Shown here: positions 26,637 through 35,385 of the stretch, piece after piece
Numbering within the stretch: the first letter of the stretch is position 1
How the letters are laid out: each line of letters opens with the position of its first letter
NCBI GenBank assembly: GCA_947650285.1
Contig: CANTFL010000174.1
Span: 124,001 to 188,000, forward strand
Length of the DNA: 64,000 nucleotides
Reading direction: 5' to 3'
DNA from: Hyaloperonospora brassicae
Lineage: Eukaryota; Oomycota; Peronosporomycetes; Peronosporales; Peronosporaceae
Position numbers and translations under genes: made by a program
Notes under the pieces: model-generated
Seen by the model: the letters and a program-made list of their open reading frames with translations, nothing else
Databases searched by the model: none
Told to the model about the DNA's origin: nothing

Positions 26637-27086
26637 TGTAAGGGGGCACGCTCGTACCAAATAACTGGTAATCTTTTGTGCTGATAGAACACAAGGCTGC
26701 GTACTCACGTAGATTGAAGAAGCGCGAGGTAATAAACAGATCGAAGGGAAGCTCTGTTTTAGGGAAGAAGTTGAACTACTTTAAATTTAATTCACTTTTT
26801 TATAAATCATCTTCGTCGTAATCTAACTATTTTAAACTACAATTTCTATGTGGGTTTCTTGCTCAGCACCCATTGCGCGCGTCTAGCAGCGATTGGTGGT
26901 TAATTTGGTTGATGAAGCGTTGATATCGACCAAAATGTGAAGCACCCAAGAATATTACCCTTGGGGGTGATATTCTGCCAACATTACATCTTCTCGGGTA
27001 ATGTTGATTAATCATTGTCTTAACGAATAATACTCGAAAATTGATTCATTCGTTGTAATATTATGTAACGGGCTTACCCCGTTAGA
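26637..27086 (-). repeat. 5' LTR of the old gypsy element
   Basis: It begins TGTAAGGGGGCAC and ends CCCCGTTAGA on the plus strand, so both ends carry one substitution relative to the family terminus. The adjacent internal sequence on the minus strand contains GTAGCACTTTGTAG, matching the primer-binding area of the young copies. Confidence 0.85.
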
Positions 27087-28194
27087 TGCAGGTCAGAATC
27101 GGCGACCTGCACAGCGTTAAAGAGCGCATCGCCCAGCTTTTGACGCATTCAGTCAATGATTTTCGTGCCGCTGTTAAGACGAAACGTATTTGAATGCTGC
27201 AATATTTGCAAAAGATTTCAGTATGTGAAAATTTGAAAGGCACCAGATCATAGCACGCATCTCCTTTGATCAAAACTCAGCTTGACTTGAATTTCCGCAG
27301 CGCCGCGACGGACCAATTATTACAGGAATGTCGTGAGGCAGTCCGCACAATGCTGGGTCTACCCCGTGCTCATGAAATAGGCAAATTGTGCGGATGCGAA
27401 CCAATTGATCTTGGTCGCATTGCAAAGCATTGGCACCTGCGTATTCAACAGACGGGTGAAAACGGCCATACTCGCATCACGGAGCTGAGTTTAGCAGTGG
27501 ATAGGCCGGATGAGTATCGAGATCATGGATCATCGCCAAATGCTCGATTTCTTGCGCGCTGATAAACATGTTGCTAACTGGTTAGATATCATACCTTGAC
27601 GATCCCCCCGTGGTGAAAACAAGGGGCACGCCAATTGGGACGAAAAACAAGGCGAAGTCGCCGACAAAACGAGATCCAGCCGGATTTAAGCATGCCACAG
27701 AACGTCGCCGTTAATGCAGACTTTGTGGTATACCCAACGGCGACAAACGCTTATGCCCGCAGAATCCGAACGAGGACGAGAAGATGATATCTGGAGGAGT
27801 AGAAGACGTGCCGAGAAAAGGAAATCAACTCACGGGTGGCGCTGTCGAGCATTTTGACCTCCTGTGTTCGAGAAAACGTGAGGGACGTGATTGTTGACGG
27901 AAATTGCAATACAACAGGATGACCTTTTAGATATAATGTCAGATGTCATCAACTTAACGTTTAATAAAGCAAAGAAAGATTAAAAATTGGGATGCCTGCT
28001 TTGTCTATAGTGAATGAATTAAATTGATTGGCCATGGGACAAGATGGTAAGCAAGTGTGCCGAAGTCGCGTTCATATAAATCAGCTCGTCACTTGCGCTG
28101 CACAGTTACTTGGGTGCATAAAAAACCCAGCTAAAATGATCTAAGTGTTGTGACTCTACCTTCTCCAACCACATCAATTACCTAGTGGCTTATG

Positions 28195-28350
28195 TTCTTG
28201 CTCTTCATTTTGATTTTTATCTTGCTCTACATCTTGCTCTACATCTTTTTCTTGGTCTTGTTCTTGTTATTGCTCTGGTTCTTGTTCTTGCTCTTGTTCT
28301 TGCTCTTGTTTTTGCTCTTATTCTTGCTCTTGTTCTTGTTCTTCTTGTCC
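28195..28350 (+). repeat. Imperfect CTTGCT/CTTGTT hexanucleotide tract
   Basis: About 155 bp of variant hexamers (CTTGCT, CTTGTT, CTCTTG). It reads as a run of Leu/Phe on the plus strand and Lys/Asn/Gln/Ser on the minus strand. The 64-codon plus-strand frame across it is a low-complexity artefact. Confidence 0.8.
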
Positions 28351-28719
28351 TTTAGAAGTCAAGGATTAGGATCCTGCCATGAATGATATGGCAGGTACCT
28401 CACAGTCATGCAGTAAGTCAGGAGATCCAAACGGAACTGGATAGCACTAGCAATTTCATTGCATCAGATTGATTGCGTCAATCTGTCATACTTGTTAGGT
28501 GACAAACGCCGTAACTCTTCTTAAATTTACATCCTGTGTAGCAGTACCATATTCAAAAAAGATTTGGAAGTTAGCGCTACAACATACGAAGAAACCGGTA
28601 CGCACCGCTATACCCATGTCAGCAAACGAGACCTCAAGTTTGCGCTTGCATTCCGCAATACTTCTAGTCAGGTCCTGGACGAAGACAGCGCATCAAGTAT
28701 CTCTTAACATAATCTGTGC

Positions 28720-28856
28720 AGAGATGTTGCAGTGTGGTGAGGTTGTGAAATGTGCTGTGGAGGCGTGGTGTGGTGCGTAGGTGTAGTGTAATGTGTGGTG
28801 AAGTGTGCTGTGGTAGTGAAGTGGGGCGTGGCGGAACTTGTAAAGTGTGGTGTGTC
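28720..28856 (+). repeat. TGTGG-rich degenerate tract next to an LTR
   Basis: G/T-rich sequence with repeated GTGTGGT, GTGGTG and GTGCTGTGG words runs directly into the LTR start at 28857. No fixed unit length could be assigned. Confidence 0.7.
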
Positions 28857-29251
28857 TGTAACGGGGCAGCCCGTTACATGGAAATTGTCATTTAGAAGAT
28901 AATGACAATAAAGAATATTATGTTAAATATGCTTTGAACCATATCACCAATGGTGGTGATATTGAAGGGTCGAACAAAGAGTCTGCTCATTCGTTGATAT
29001 CTTGGTTGACGATATCAACCCACCAATCGCCGCAGGACGCGCGCAATGAGTGGTGACGAGACGTCACCATACACTCAGTTAGATTAGTATAATTAAGTTA
29101 AGTTAAACAGAGCGACAGTCACAAAAGACTTGATTATATTAATATAACAGTTCTACTTTTCCCTTACATACGCTTCCTCGTTTGCCTCGTGTACGCTTGT
29201 CGGTGCACGATATCCTTGCGTTAAGTTCACGAAAGATTGTGCCCCGTTACA
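28857..29251 (+). repeat. 5' LTR, plus-strand element
   Basis: This 395 bp LTR begins TGTAACGGGGCAG and ends TGCCCCGTTACA. The first bases form a near-terminal hairpin (arms TGTAACGGG and CCCGTTACA). Further hairpins follow, for example TGTCATT with AATGACA and ATCACC with GGTGAT. Confidence 0.93.
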
Positions 29252-29253
29252 CC

Positions 29254-29272
29254 TGGTAGCACTTTGTAGTCC
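29254..29272 (+). other. Primer-binding site
   Basis: TGGTAGCACTTTGTAGTCC starts two bases after the LTR. The first eight bases fit the 3' end expected of an initiator-Met tRNA (TGGTAGCA), a common gypsy primer; the tRNA identity is inferred. The same sequence follows the LTRs at 301 and 43722 (there with one change) and partly the one at 26637. Confidence 0.6.
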
Positions 29273-29295
29273 TTCCAAGGACCACAGCATCCCAC

Positions 29296-30429
29296 ATGAA
29301 CATGTTAGATGATGAAGAGACCTTTCACGCCACGCGTGAAGGGTTTACCCATTTGAGTGACATCGAATGGGGTGCGGTAGAACGAATGAGTTCTACCGTA
29401 GGCGAGGTCGCTATTAGCGCTATGTTGGAGTCTCTAGACAGAGACCAACAACATGCCGCTATCGCCAAGTTCATACAACATGAACTTGTCTCCGAAAGAG
29501 AGAAATTAGCCTTGCTTCAACAGCAAAGCTCTCAACAGGTCGAGCAGTTGAGAGAACTCAGTGCTCAACAGACAGAGCTGTCGAGACAGCAGCAATTCCA
29601 TGCTGCTGTGGGCGGGACGGCACATGCGCGTCGTCCCGAAGATATGAAAGTTGACATCTCCAAGTACAGTGGAGTCCCGGAGGACTCCCTGTTACTATGG
29701 TTTGTCGAACTCGACAGAGCCTTAAGGGCTCGTCGCGTTGAAGATGAGCAAAAGAAACTCACATTTGCTCAAACCCACTTGGCAGGACGCGCCATAACTT
29801 GGTCCCTGGGTCTCGAGAGTAGCGACCCAAATGTGTTTGGGTCGCTAGATGACTTCAAGTCCCGGCTCAGACAAACTTTTGAGCCGCCACGGGCTGAGTT
29901 CAGGGCTCGTTCAGAGCTCCTGAAACCCAAGCAGGGTAAGCGTGATGCGCACGCTTACTCTCAACATGTACGACTCCTCAAGAGTAGTATAACTGCTAAC
30001 CCAGTTCATGAACACACGTTGATTACGGTGTTCATGCAAGGGCTCGCAAAAGGTCCCGTCAGGAGCCACCTGTTCCGCCTTCAGCTGAATACGCTGGAAG
30101 ATGCGATATCAGCCGCGGAACAGGAAGACTTTAGCATGAGACAGGCTCATGCTAGCTCAAACTCTTATCGTCCACCAAGACGACAAGAGATCGGAGGTCC
30201 AGAACCAATGGACCTCTGCTATGTTGAGAGCGAGAGACCTCGCTCTTCGAACAACAAGCGATTGCAGAGGTGCAATCGCTGTCAGAAGTTAGGGCACTAC
30301 GCATACGAGTGTAGTGCTCCACGCCCAGTACCAAACAGTACTGAGCGAAATGGACGACCATTTGCCATAAAGGGCAATGGGCGTTGGTCCAGCGCTGTTG
30401 CGAAGCCGCAACAGCGAGACGGACCATAA
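29296..30429 (+). CDS. gag: Gag capsid/nucleocapsid protein
   Basis: A 377-residue Gag, intact. The N-terminal third is acidic and then Gln/Glu-rich with coiled-coil character (about residues 70-115). A retrotransposon Gag core follows (about 130-205, containing LAGRAITWSLGLE and LRQTFEPPRAEFRAR), and a CCHC zinc knuckle lies at residues 326-339 (CNRCQKLGHYAYEC). Gag assembles the cytoplasmic particle and binds element RNA. The start is the first ATG of MNMLDDEE, conserved in all copies. The stop at 30427-30429 lies inside the protease frame, and a candidate -1 slip site (30369-30375) plus a hairpin lies just before it. This is the only Gag complete in the window: the opposed copy has a stop at a Gln codon, and the old element is broken. 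Confidence 0.92.
   Translation: MNMLDDEETFHATREGFTHLSDIEWGAVERMSSTVGEVAISAMLESLDRDQQHAAIAKFIQHELVSEREKLALLQQQSSQQVEQLRELSAQQTELSRQQQFHAAVGGTAHARRPEDMKVDISKYSGVPEDSLLLWFVELDRALRARRVEDEQKKLTFAQTHLAGRAITWSLGLESSDPNVFGSLDDFKSRLRQTFEPPRAEFRARSELLKPKQGKRDAHAYSQHVRLLKSSITANPVHEHTLITVFMQGLAKGPVRSHLFRLQLNTLEDAISAAEQEDFSMRQAHASSNSYRPPRRQEIGGPEPMDLCYVESERPRSSNNKRLQRCNRCQKLGHYAYECSAPRPVPNSTERNGRPFAIKGNGRWSSAVAKPQQRDGP
30369..30416 (+). promoter_or_regulatory. Candidate -1 frameshift site, gag to protease
   Basis: The heptamer A AAG GGC (30369-30375) is in the Gag zero frame (ATA AAG GGC). A -1 slip gives AAA GGG, which is exactly the protease frame, open from 30345. Seventeen bases later a perfect 10-bp hairpin spans 30393-30416 (arms CGCTGTTGCG and CGCAACAGCG, loop AAGC). 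The spacer is longer than the usual 5-9 nt, a point against a simple stimulator. The site is unchanged in the opposed copy; in the old element the hairpin persists but the heptamer does not. Confidence 0.6.
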
Positions 30430-31238
30430 AAAAATGGACGGGGTCAGTAGGGGCGGAGCTATCTACTGATCCAGCAACCTCAAGAGAATTTGCAAATCTC
30501 TTGACGAAAGTTGCTCCAGATACACAATCATTGTGTGTCTCTGCACCTGGTGATGACGTTTCGCTCGTCACCTTGAAGTTGGAAGTGACAAATGATTTGT
30601 CGCTTCGTTCCCTAGTAGACTGTGGGGCGTCGAACAAAGTTGTTCGACGCCAGTCACTAGAGGGTCGTAGGCTCAAGTTCGTTGAGCGCGACGTTCCCCT
30701 CACGAGGATGACGGTGCGCCTTGCAACAGGCGCATCGATAACCGTTGAGAAACGTGTAGTAGGAATCCACTATACGTTAGAGGGAGAACAGTACGATGAT
30801 GACTTCATCGTACTAGATCTGGATGAAATATTTGATGTCATCCTGGGAATAACTTGGCTCAGAAGGTACGAGCCAAGAGTGAGCTGGCAGCATCGATCCG
30901 TGAAGATGACTGCCGCTTGTTCATCAGATGGCCATCTGATGAACGTCATGGAGCGTCCACAAGTGTGTGGATGTAATGCGAGTGAGTGTGATGGCCTTAC
31001 TTGCGGTACGGTCGTTAGCACGACTGCACAAGATCACAGTGTAGTTGATCACTACACTGTGGAGCAAGCTCCCGGTGGCTGTACAGAAGTACAGGCGGCG
31101 CCGGAGGTCCACCACTCGAAGAAGTCGAGTGGACCGGGACATGGTGCATGCCTAGCGGGCAGCATCATAGACAAAAGAAACCTGTTGACTTCAAAGGGCA
31201 ACATGGACATCCTAGGTCGACTGGAGAGTCTATCGTAG
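30384..31238 (+). CDS. Retropepsin-type aspartic protease ORF
   Basis: This is an open frame of about 285 codons in the -1 frame relative to gag, with no need for its own AUG if made by frameshift. The active-site motif VDCGASNKVV (Asp at about codon 79 from 30384) and the later VILGITWLRRYEPRVSW segment are typical of gypsy proteases, which cut the Gag-Pol precursor inside particles. The C-terminal part is Cys/His-rich (VCGCNASECDGLTCGTVV) and of unknown role. It overlaps gag at its start and the RT frame at its end. The opposed copy has an extra C in a CCCC run (near 42274), which splits this gene. Confidence 0.85.
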   Translation: MVQRCCEAATARRTIKKWTGSVGAELSTDPATSREFANLLTKVAPDTQSLCVSAPGDDVSLVTLKLEVTNDLSLRSLVDCGASNKVVRRQSLEGRRLKFVERDVPLTRMTVRLATGASITVEKRVVGIHYTLEGEQYDDDFIVLDLDEIFDVILGITWLRRYEPRVSWQHRSVKMTAACSSDGHLMNVMERPQVCGCNASECDGLTCGTVVSTTAQDHSVVDHYTVEQAPGGCTEVQAAPEVHHSKKSSGPGHGACLAGSIIDKRNLLTSKGNMDILGRLESLS

Positions 31239-33241
31239 AGGATCAGTGCCTGAATGTGGTTGCACAGCCACAGTCAGAAGACGTCGAGGGAATAAGTCCC
31301 CATGTGCTTGAGGAAGGAATTCCTCAAGAGTCACTAGCTGAAGGATCAGGCCCTCAGCAACCTGTGGAAGCAAGTTCCCAGGAAGTAACCGAGACGTCGA
31401 ACGTCTTGGTCAATGACGGATCAAGTTTAGGCGCTTATACACTTGATCTGATTGTGCCTCCGAAGTTAACTTCGGAGATAGCTCAATTGCTAACGCTAGA
31501 ACCGAAACGGTTCTTGCAGGATCTGCGTTGTGGCAAAGTCAAGCAGATCTGCATACTCGTCACGGAGGATGAGTATGTGGCCATTATTAGATCGGCAATA
31601 GTATTTGCTGAGAACGAACGGGTTCTCAGCAGTTCATCGATGGACGAAAGTGTCCTCGATGAGAAGACTCGGATTGAGCGATACACGTCTCAATACTGGG
31701 AGTCATTTCAGGCAAATCCTTTGTATAAGGATTTGATCGAATTCAAGGATGTGTTCCCTGAATCCGTGCCTTACGATTTGCCTAAGGACAAAGGCACTCG
31801 ACACGAGATCGAGCTCAAACCGGGCTCGAAGTACTGTGTCATGAAGCAGTGGCCACTGCCTCGTCAGCAAGTACTAGCGATCGACAAGTTCTTTGCCGAT
31901 CACTTAGCAGCGGGCCATGTGAGGGAATCAACATCCCCTCACAGCTCTCCGACCTTCTGTGTGCGAAAGGCCACAGGAGGGTGGCGGATAGTGCACGCAT
32001 CCAACAAATTGAATGCTGCAACGGTACCGGCTCAGACGCCGATACCGAGGAAGGACGTAATCATAGATGGTATGTCAAAGAGTACCATCTTTTCGTCCAT
32101 GGATCTGATGGATGAATTCTATCAGATCCGCGTGCGTGAACGGGACATCCCGTTCACGGCAGTGAGTACCCCCAGCGGGATGCTGTGGGAGTGGTTAGTG
32201 ATGCCACAGGGGCTGAGTAATGCCCCTGCTACGTTTAACAGATGTGTTACAGATCTAATGAGACCGGTGCAATATTTCGCACCGAGTTAATTCGACGATG
32301 TGTTCGTCCATAGCCCGGCTATGGACGGAAAGACGGACGTTGAAGCTCACAGAACTCACGTTCGTCAGGTTCTCCAACGTATGCGCAAGTATAAGTTGTA
32401 CGCCAACCTCAAGAAGTGTATATTCGCGGCTAGCGAAATACCACTTCTTGGTTGCATCGTGGGTAAACACGGCGTACGCCTCGATCCCGAGAAGATCAAG
32501 GCGATCACCGACTGGCCAGTGCCAGTCGATGTCAAGGGACTAAGGAAGTTCCTTGGTCTACCGGCGTACTTGCACAAGTACTCGCGCAACTACGCCGAGA
32601 TGAATGTTCATCTTTCTTGCTTGCTCAAGAAAAATGTCAAGTGGTCATGGAACGCTGAGTGCCAGCGTTCCTTTGAAGGTATCTAGTAAAGCATGATGCA
32701 ATTGCCCATCTTGGCGATTGCAGATCAGGACAGACCATTTCATGTGGTCTGTGACGCCAGCGATTTTGCAATCGGCTGTGCGTTAATGCAGTTCGACGCA
32801 GATGGCGCGGAGCGCGTCATCTGTTATCAGTCGCGTCAGCTGCAAGCAGCTGAGCGTAATTACCCAGTGCATGACAAGTAACTCCTTGCCATGAAGTACG
32901 CACTGGCTAATTTTTGCGTCTATCCTGTCGGAGATAGACCGTTTGTTGTCTATACGGACCATGCGTCATTACGCACGGTCGTAAACAGCCCACACCTCTC
33001 GCAAAGGATGGCGAGCTGGCCGTCTTTCTTCGCGGAGTATAACTTCTCCGTGGAGTATAAACCAGGACGACTAAACGTCGTCGCTGATGCGCTTTCGCGC
33101 CGGCCCGATTTCGAGCCGGTCACACAATTCAACAGTGAGGATAAGCCCACTGTTGCGACACTGACAGCCAGTGCTCCGTCGTCATGCTTACTTGACGACG
33201 TACGAAAGGCATACGCAGAAGATTGGATCTGCTGTGATTAA
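31148..33241 (+). pseudogene. pol: Reverse transcriptase-RNase H with four in-frame stops
   Basis: One frame runs from the protease overlap to 33241 but is cut by a TAA at 32288-32290, TAG-TAA near 32684-32689 and a TAA at 32879-32881. RT motifs A (FSSMDLMDEFYQI) and B (MPQGLSNAPATF) are present. The first stop replaces the Tyr of the catalytic YFDD motif. RNase H follows (VVCDASDFAIG, VYTDHASLRTVV), and the third interruption replaces the residue after HDK where gypsy RNase H has its catalytic Glu. The first and third are shared with the opposed copy, while the TAG-TAA pair is private. The frame ends by a one-base loss before integrase. This copy could move only with enzymes supplied in trans. 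Confidence 0.9.
31193..31199 (+). promoter_or_regulatory. Candidate -1 frameshift site, protease to RT
   Basis: The same heptamer, A AAG GGC, appears in the protease zero frame (TCA AAG GGC) inside the overlap of at least 91 nt with the RT frame. A -1 slip reads AAA GGG CAA, the RT frame. The site is conserved in the opposed copy but not in the old element. No strong hairpin was found within 10 nt downstream; only a small GACT/AGTC stem lies near 31219-31230. Confidence 0.55.
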
Positions 33242-34362
33242 TGGTTCATCTGGTGAATCCATCCAGTAAATCATTGAAGAATTTACCAGCTTTGTACCGA
33301 TCCTCATCGGATCGATACACAACACATAACGGATTGTTATATTATACAGCCGTTGACGGCGACACGCCTCGTGTCGTCGTCCCCACTCATGATAATTTGC
33401 GATTACGCATCATGTATGAGTGGCACGATGCCCCAACAGGTGGCCATCGTGGGAGAGAAAAGACTTACCTCACGGTAAGTCGTGCCTTTTACTGGCCCCG
33501 CCAGTATCAGTTTGTACGAAAGTACATACGTGCTTGCGAGGTTTGCCAACGGGTGAAGCCTAGTCCTTCATCCCGTGCGCCATTGCAGCCTCTGCCTGTT
33601 CCGACAGAGTGCTGGCAGTCCGTTTCAATGGACTTCGTCTTCGGTTTTCCCGAAGAAGCTCACAATAATAATGGTATTCTTGTTTTTGTTGACCGGTTCA
33701 GCAAGATGGTCCATCTTGCTGCTGTAACCGAGTCGATCAAGGCTCAAGGTTGTGCTCGTGTCTTTCTGGACACGGTATTTAGACTCCACGGGTTACCCCG
33801 TGAACTTATATCCGACCGTGATCCTCGATTCACGGCGGCATTTTGGCAAACCGTGTTCCGTTCTCTTGGAACACGATTGAAGATGTCTACTTCTGACCAT
33901 CTGTTTCCGGATGTTCAGACGGAACGTGCGAACCGTGTCCTCGAAGAGATCCTTCGAGGATATGTCCACTCGTTTTCGAGTTGGAGCGAATTCCTACCCA
34001 TGGTGGAATTCGCCATCAATAATTCGGTGCATGCCTCAACACAGCACACACCGTTTTACGTGAATGGTTTACTCTATCCACGTGTGCCCGCCCTTCTAGA
34101 GTGTGACTCTTGGATAAGGGGGGATGGACTCGCTCGAGCAAAAACCGTTTTGGCTCTTGCTCATCACGTGTCGACGCTAACGTCGTCACGTATGATGCCG
34201 ATGTCGATCAGATCGATATCGATGAAGAAAATCACCTCAATAATAGCGATGACGCTATTACTGACACGGATGATGATGACGATGCTGGTATATTCAGCAT
34301 CGTCAACGATAATGCCAGCGAGGAAGAAGACAACCTCGCTGAAGAAGAGAAGAACCTCTTAG
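33241..34362 (+). pseudogene. Integrase, catalytic core open, frame broken on both sides
   Basis: The reading frame encodes the HHCC zinc domain (His62, His69, Cys99, Cys102) and a complete DD35E catalytic core (Asp131 in SMDF, Asp192 in SDRDPRF, Glu228 in TERANR). Integrase would insert the cDNA into the host chromosome. Compared with the old element, one base is missing at the RNase H junction near 33236, so this frame is not joined to RT. After residue WIRG a G-run indel (34118-34123) shifts out of the chromodomain frame, so the last 80 or so residues are out of frame. Core residues are intact, so the damage seems recent. Confidence 0.88.
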
Positions 34363-35342
34363 CATTGCGCACGAAGCGCACTGAAAGACAAAACAAAGAG
34401 TCAGCAGAGAACTTCCTGCTGACTCGAGAAGCGGTAGTCCGTTTCGTTCAGGACTCCATCGCAAATGCGGTGGACCGCGAGAAACGGAACGCAGACAAGA
34501 ATGGAAGAGCAAATGTTCTTTCATTTAAGGTTAACGACCTAGTACTACTGTCTACGGTAAACTTACCTGGACATGCAGTCACTAGTGTCGGCAGTAGTTT
34601 ACTACTGCCGAAATATATTGGGCCATTTCGTGTGTTGCACCGCAAAGGCAATGCATACACGATCGAATTGCCACGTAGGATGCGCACGAATCCTACGTTT
34701 GACGTGGGGAGGCTTAGGTCGTACTGTCAGTACGAGCCTTCTTCTTCCGATGAAGATAGCCCCCACGTTCAAGAACATCCATCAAGTTCTTGCGTTCGCG
34801 CTCCAGACGATCCGTCTGGTCGCGCAGATATGATACCTCGGAACTCAACCGAGATATCTCCCCGCGAGCTGTCGCCAGCTCGCCGAATAGGGAGCGGACA
34901 TCCCGCTCTACCTGAAGCTGCGCTGTGGCATAATCGGCGCGATCCCTCGCCCGATCAGCCTCGTGACCCTTGCGGTTCTTCCGCACGGTATCGGTCAAAG
35001 CGTAGCGCCGGTCGCGCTCGTGCTTCAAGTCATCGCGCAATTCATCGATTGCGCGATCCATCTCGTAAGGGTCGAGATGGTGAACCGAATCATCTGGAGG
35101 AGTTCTTTCCTCCTCCACCACATCCTTTGGTGGATGCTCACGGTGGTCAACTCTTTCTATTGGAGCGTATCTTGAATCACCGTGACGATTCAGGATCAAG
35201 GACGAGCTACCTCGTCCAGTGGAGGGGGTATCCACCCTCTTGGAACAGCTGGGAGCCCCGCTCTCAGCTGTTGATGGATGTTGAAGGTCTCGTCCGCCAG
35301 TATAACGAGACCCATCTGATGAGTCCTCGGGCCCATCGGTAA
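34110..35342 (+). CDS. Integrase C-terminal region with chromodomain
   Basis: A 410-codon frame continues integrase after the G-run shift. It contains an acidic linker rich in Asp/Glu, a basic post-integrase segment ([23 protein letters not shown]), a Pro/Ser/Arg-rich low-complexity spacer and a C-terminal chromodomain (about residues 350-402: [27 protein letters not shown]). The aromatic residues of the methyl-lysine pocket are present. Such domains steer chromovirus integrase to heterochromatin. As a separate ORF it lacks its native start and should be read as the tail of integrase. Its last 630 bases overlap, on the other strand, an equally open antisense frame. Confidence 0.85.
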   Translation: MDKGGWTRSSKNRFGSCSSRVDANVVTYDADVDQIDIDEENHLNNSDDAITDTDDDDDAGIFSIVNDNASEEEDNLAEEEKNLLALRTKRTERQNKESAENFLLTREAVVRFVQDSIANAVDREKRNADKNGRANVLSFKVNDLVLLSTVNLPGHAVTSVGSSLLLPKYIGPFRVLHRKGNAYTIELPRRMRTNPTFDVGRLRSYCQYEPSSSDEDSPHVQEHPSSSCVRAPDDPSGRADMIPRNSTEISPRELSPARRIGSGHPALPEAALWHNRRDPSPDQPRDPCGSSARYRSKRSAGRARASSHRAIHRLRDPSRKGRDGEPNHLEEFFPPPPHPLVDAHGGQLFLLERILNHRDDSGSRTSYLVQWRGYPPSWNSWEPRSQLLMDVEGLVRQYNETHLMSPRAHR

Positions 35343-35385
35343 ACACGCGCCCTAGGCGCTTGTAGACGGATTGCAAAGTTTGCAA
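34714..35385 (-). CDS. Antisense ORF B: coiled-coil protein
   Basis: A 223-codon minus-strand frame overlaps the chromodomain frame head to tail. The N-terminal half is Ser/Gly/Arg-rich. Residues about 105-210 are dense in Glu/Arg/Asp/Leu with clear heptad character ([37 protein letters not shown]), so a long coiled coil is predicted. It ends with a basic [12 protein letters not shown] tail. It overlaps antisense ORF A in another frame and may be its continuation after a one-base shift: the joining point would be in the shared segment RLQ(A)P/RLG near 35345-35360. It is conserved in the opposed copy (37579-38259). No family recognised. Because the plus-strand frame is also constrained, some openness could be incidental. 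Confidence 0.55.
   Translation of the reverse strand: MQTLQSVYKRLGRVFTDGPEDSSDGSRYTGGRDLQHPSTAESGAPSCSKRVDTPSTGRGSSSLILNRHGDSRYAPIERVDHREHPPKDVVEEERTPPDDSVHHLDPYEMDRAIDELRDDLKHERDRRYALTDTVRKNRKGHEADRARDRADYATAQLQVERDVRSLFGELATARGEISRLSSEVSYLRDQTDRLERERKNLMDVLERGGYLHRKKKARTDSTT

Larger units (their letters stand above)
18859..27086 (-). mobile_element. Old decayed Ty3/gypsy chromovirus with both LTRs
   Basis: An 8.2 kb minus-strand element is bounded by two related LTRs (18859-19319 and 26637-27086). In element order from the right it holds remnants of gag, protease, RT, RNase H, integrase and chromodomain, then a remnant of the antisense region before the left LTR. Its protein remnants are clearly homologous to the younger elements at 28857-44115 but are broken by many stops and indels, and its LTRs belong to a different subfamily. 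It is therefore an old insertion. Only the RT core is still open over a long stretch. No clear target-site duplication was seen. Confidence 0.9.
27087..28856. other. Unassigned stretch between two gypsy elements
   Basis: The left part (27087-27900) has more balanced base composition than the AT-rich region and contains a 98-codon plus-strand frame at 27266-27562 (MIKTQLDLNFRSAATDQLLQ...) that I do not recognise; an upstream in-phase fragment near 27086-27190 suggests a broken older gene. The right part ends in low-complexity tracts (28195-28350 and 28720-28856). No intact gene is supported. Confidence 0.45.

Noticed and set aside
27266..27562. 98-codon frame after the old element
   Set aside because: Reasonable composition but no recognisable family and no start context; not called as a gene.
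28192..28386. Leu/Phe-rich 64-codon frame resembling a membrane peptide
   Set aside because: It is the translation of a simple CTTGCT-type repeat.
33236..33241. Possible third programmed frameshift between RNase H and integrase
   Set aside because: The old element is continuous in one frame here and no slip heptamer is present, so it is a one-base deletion shared by both arms.
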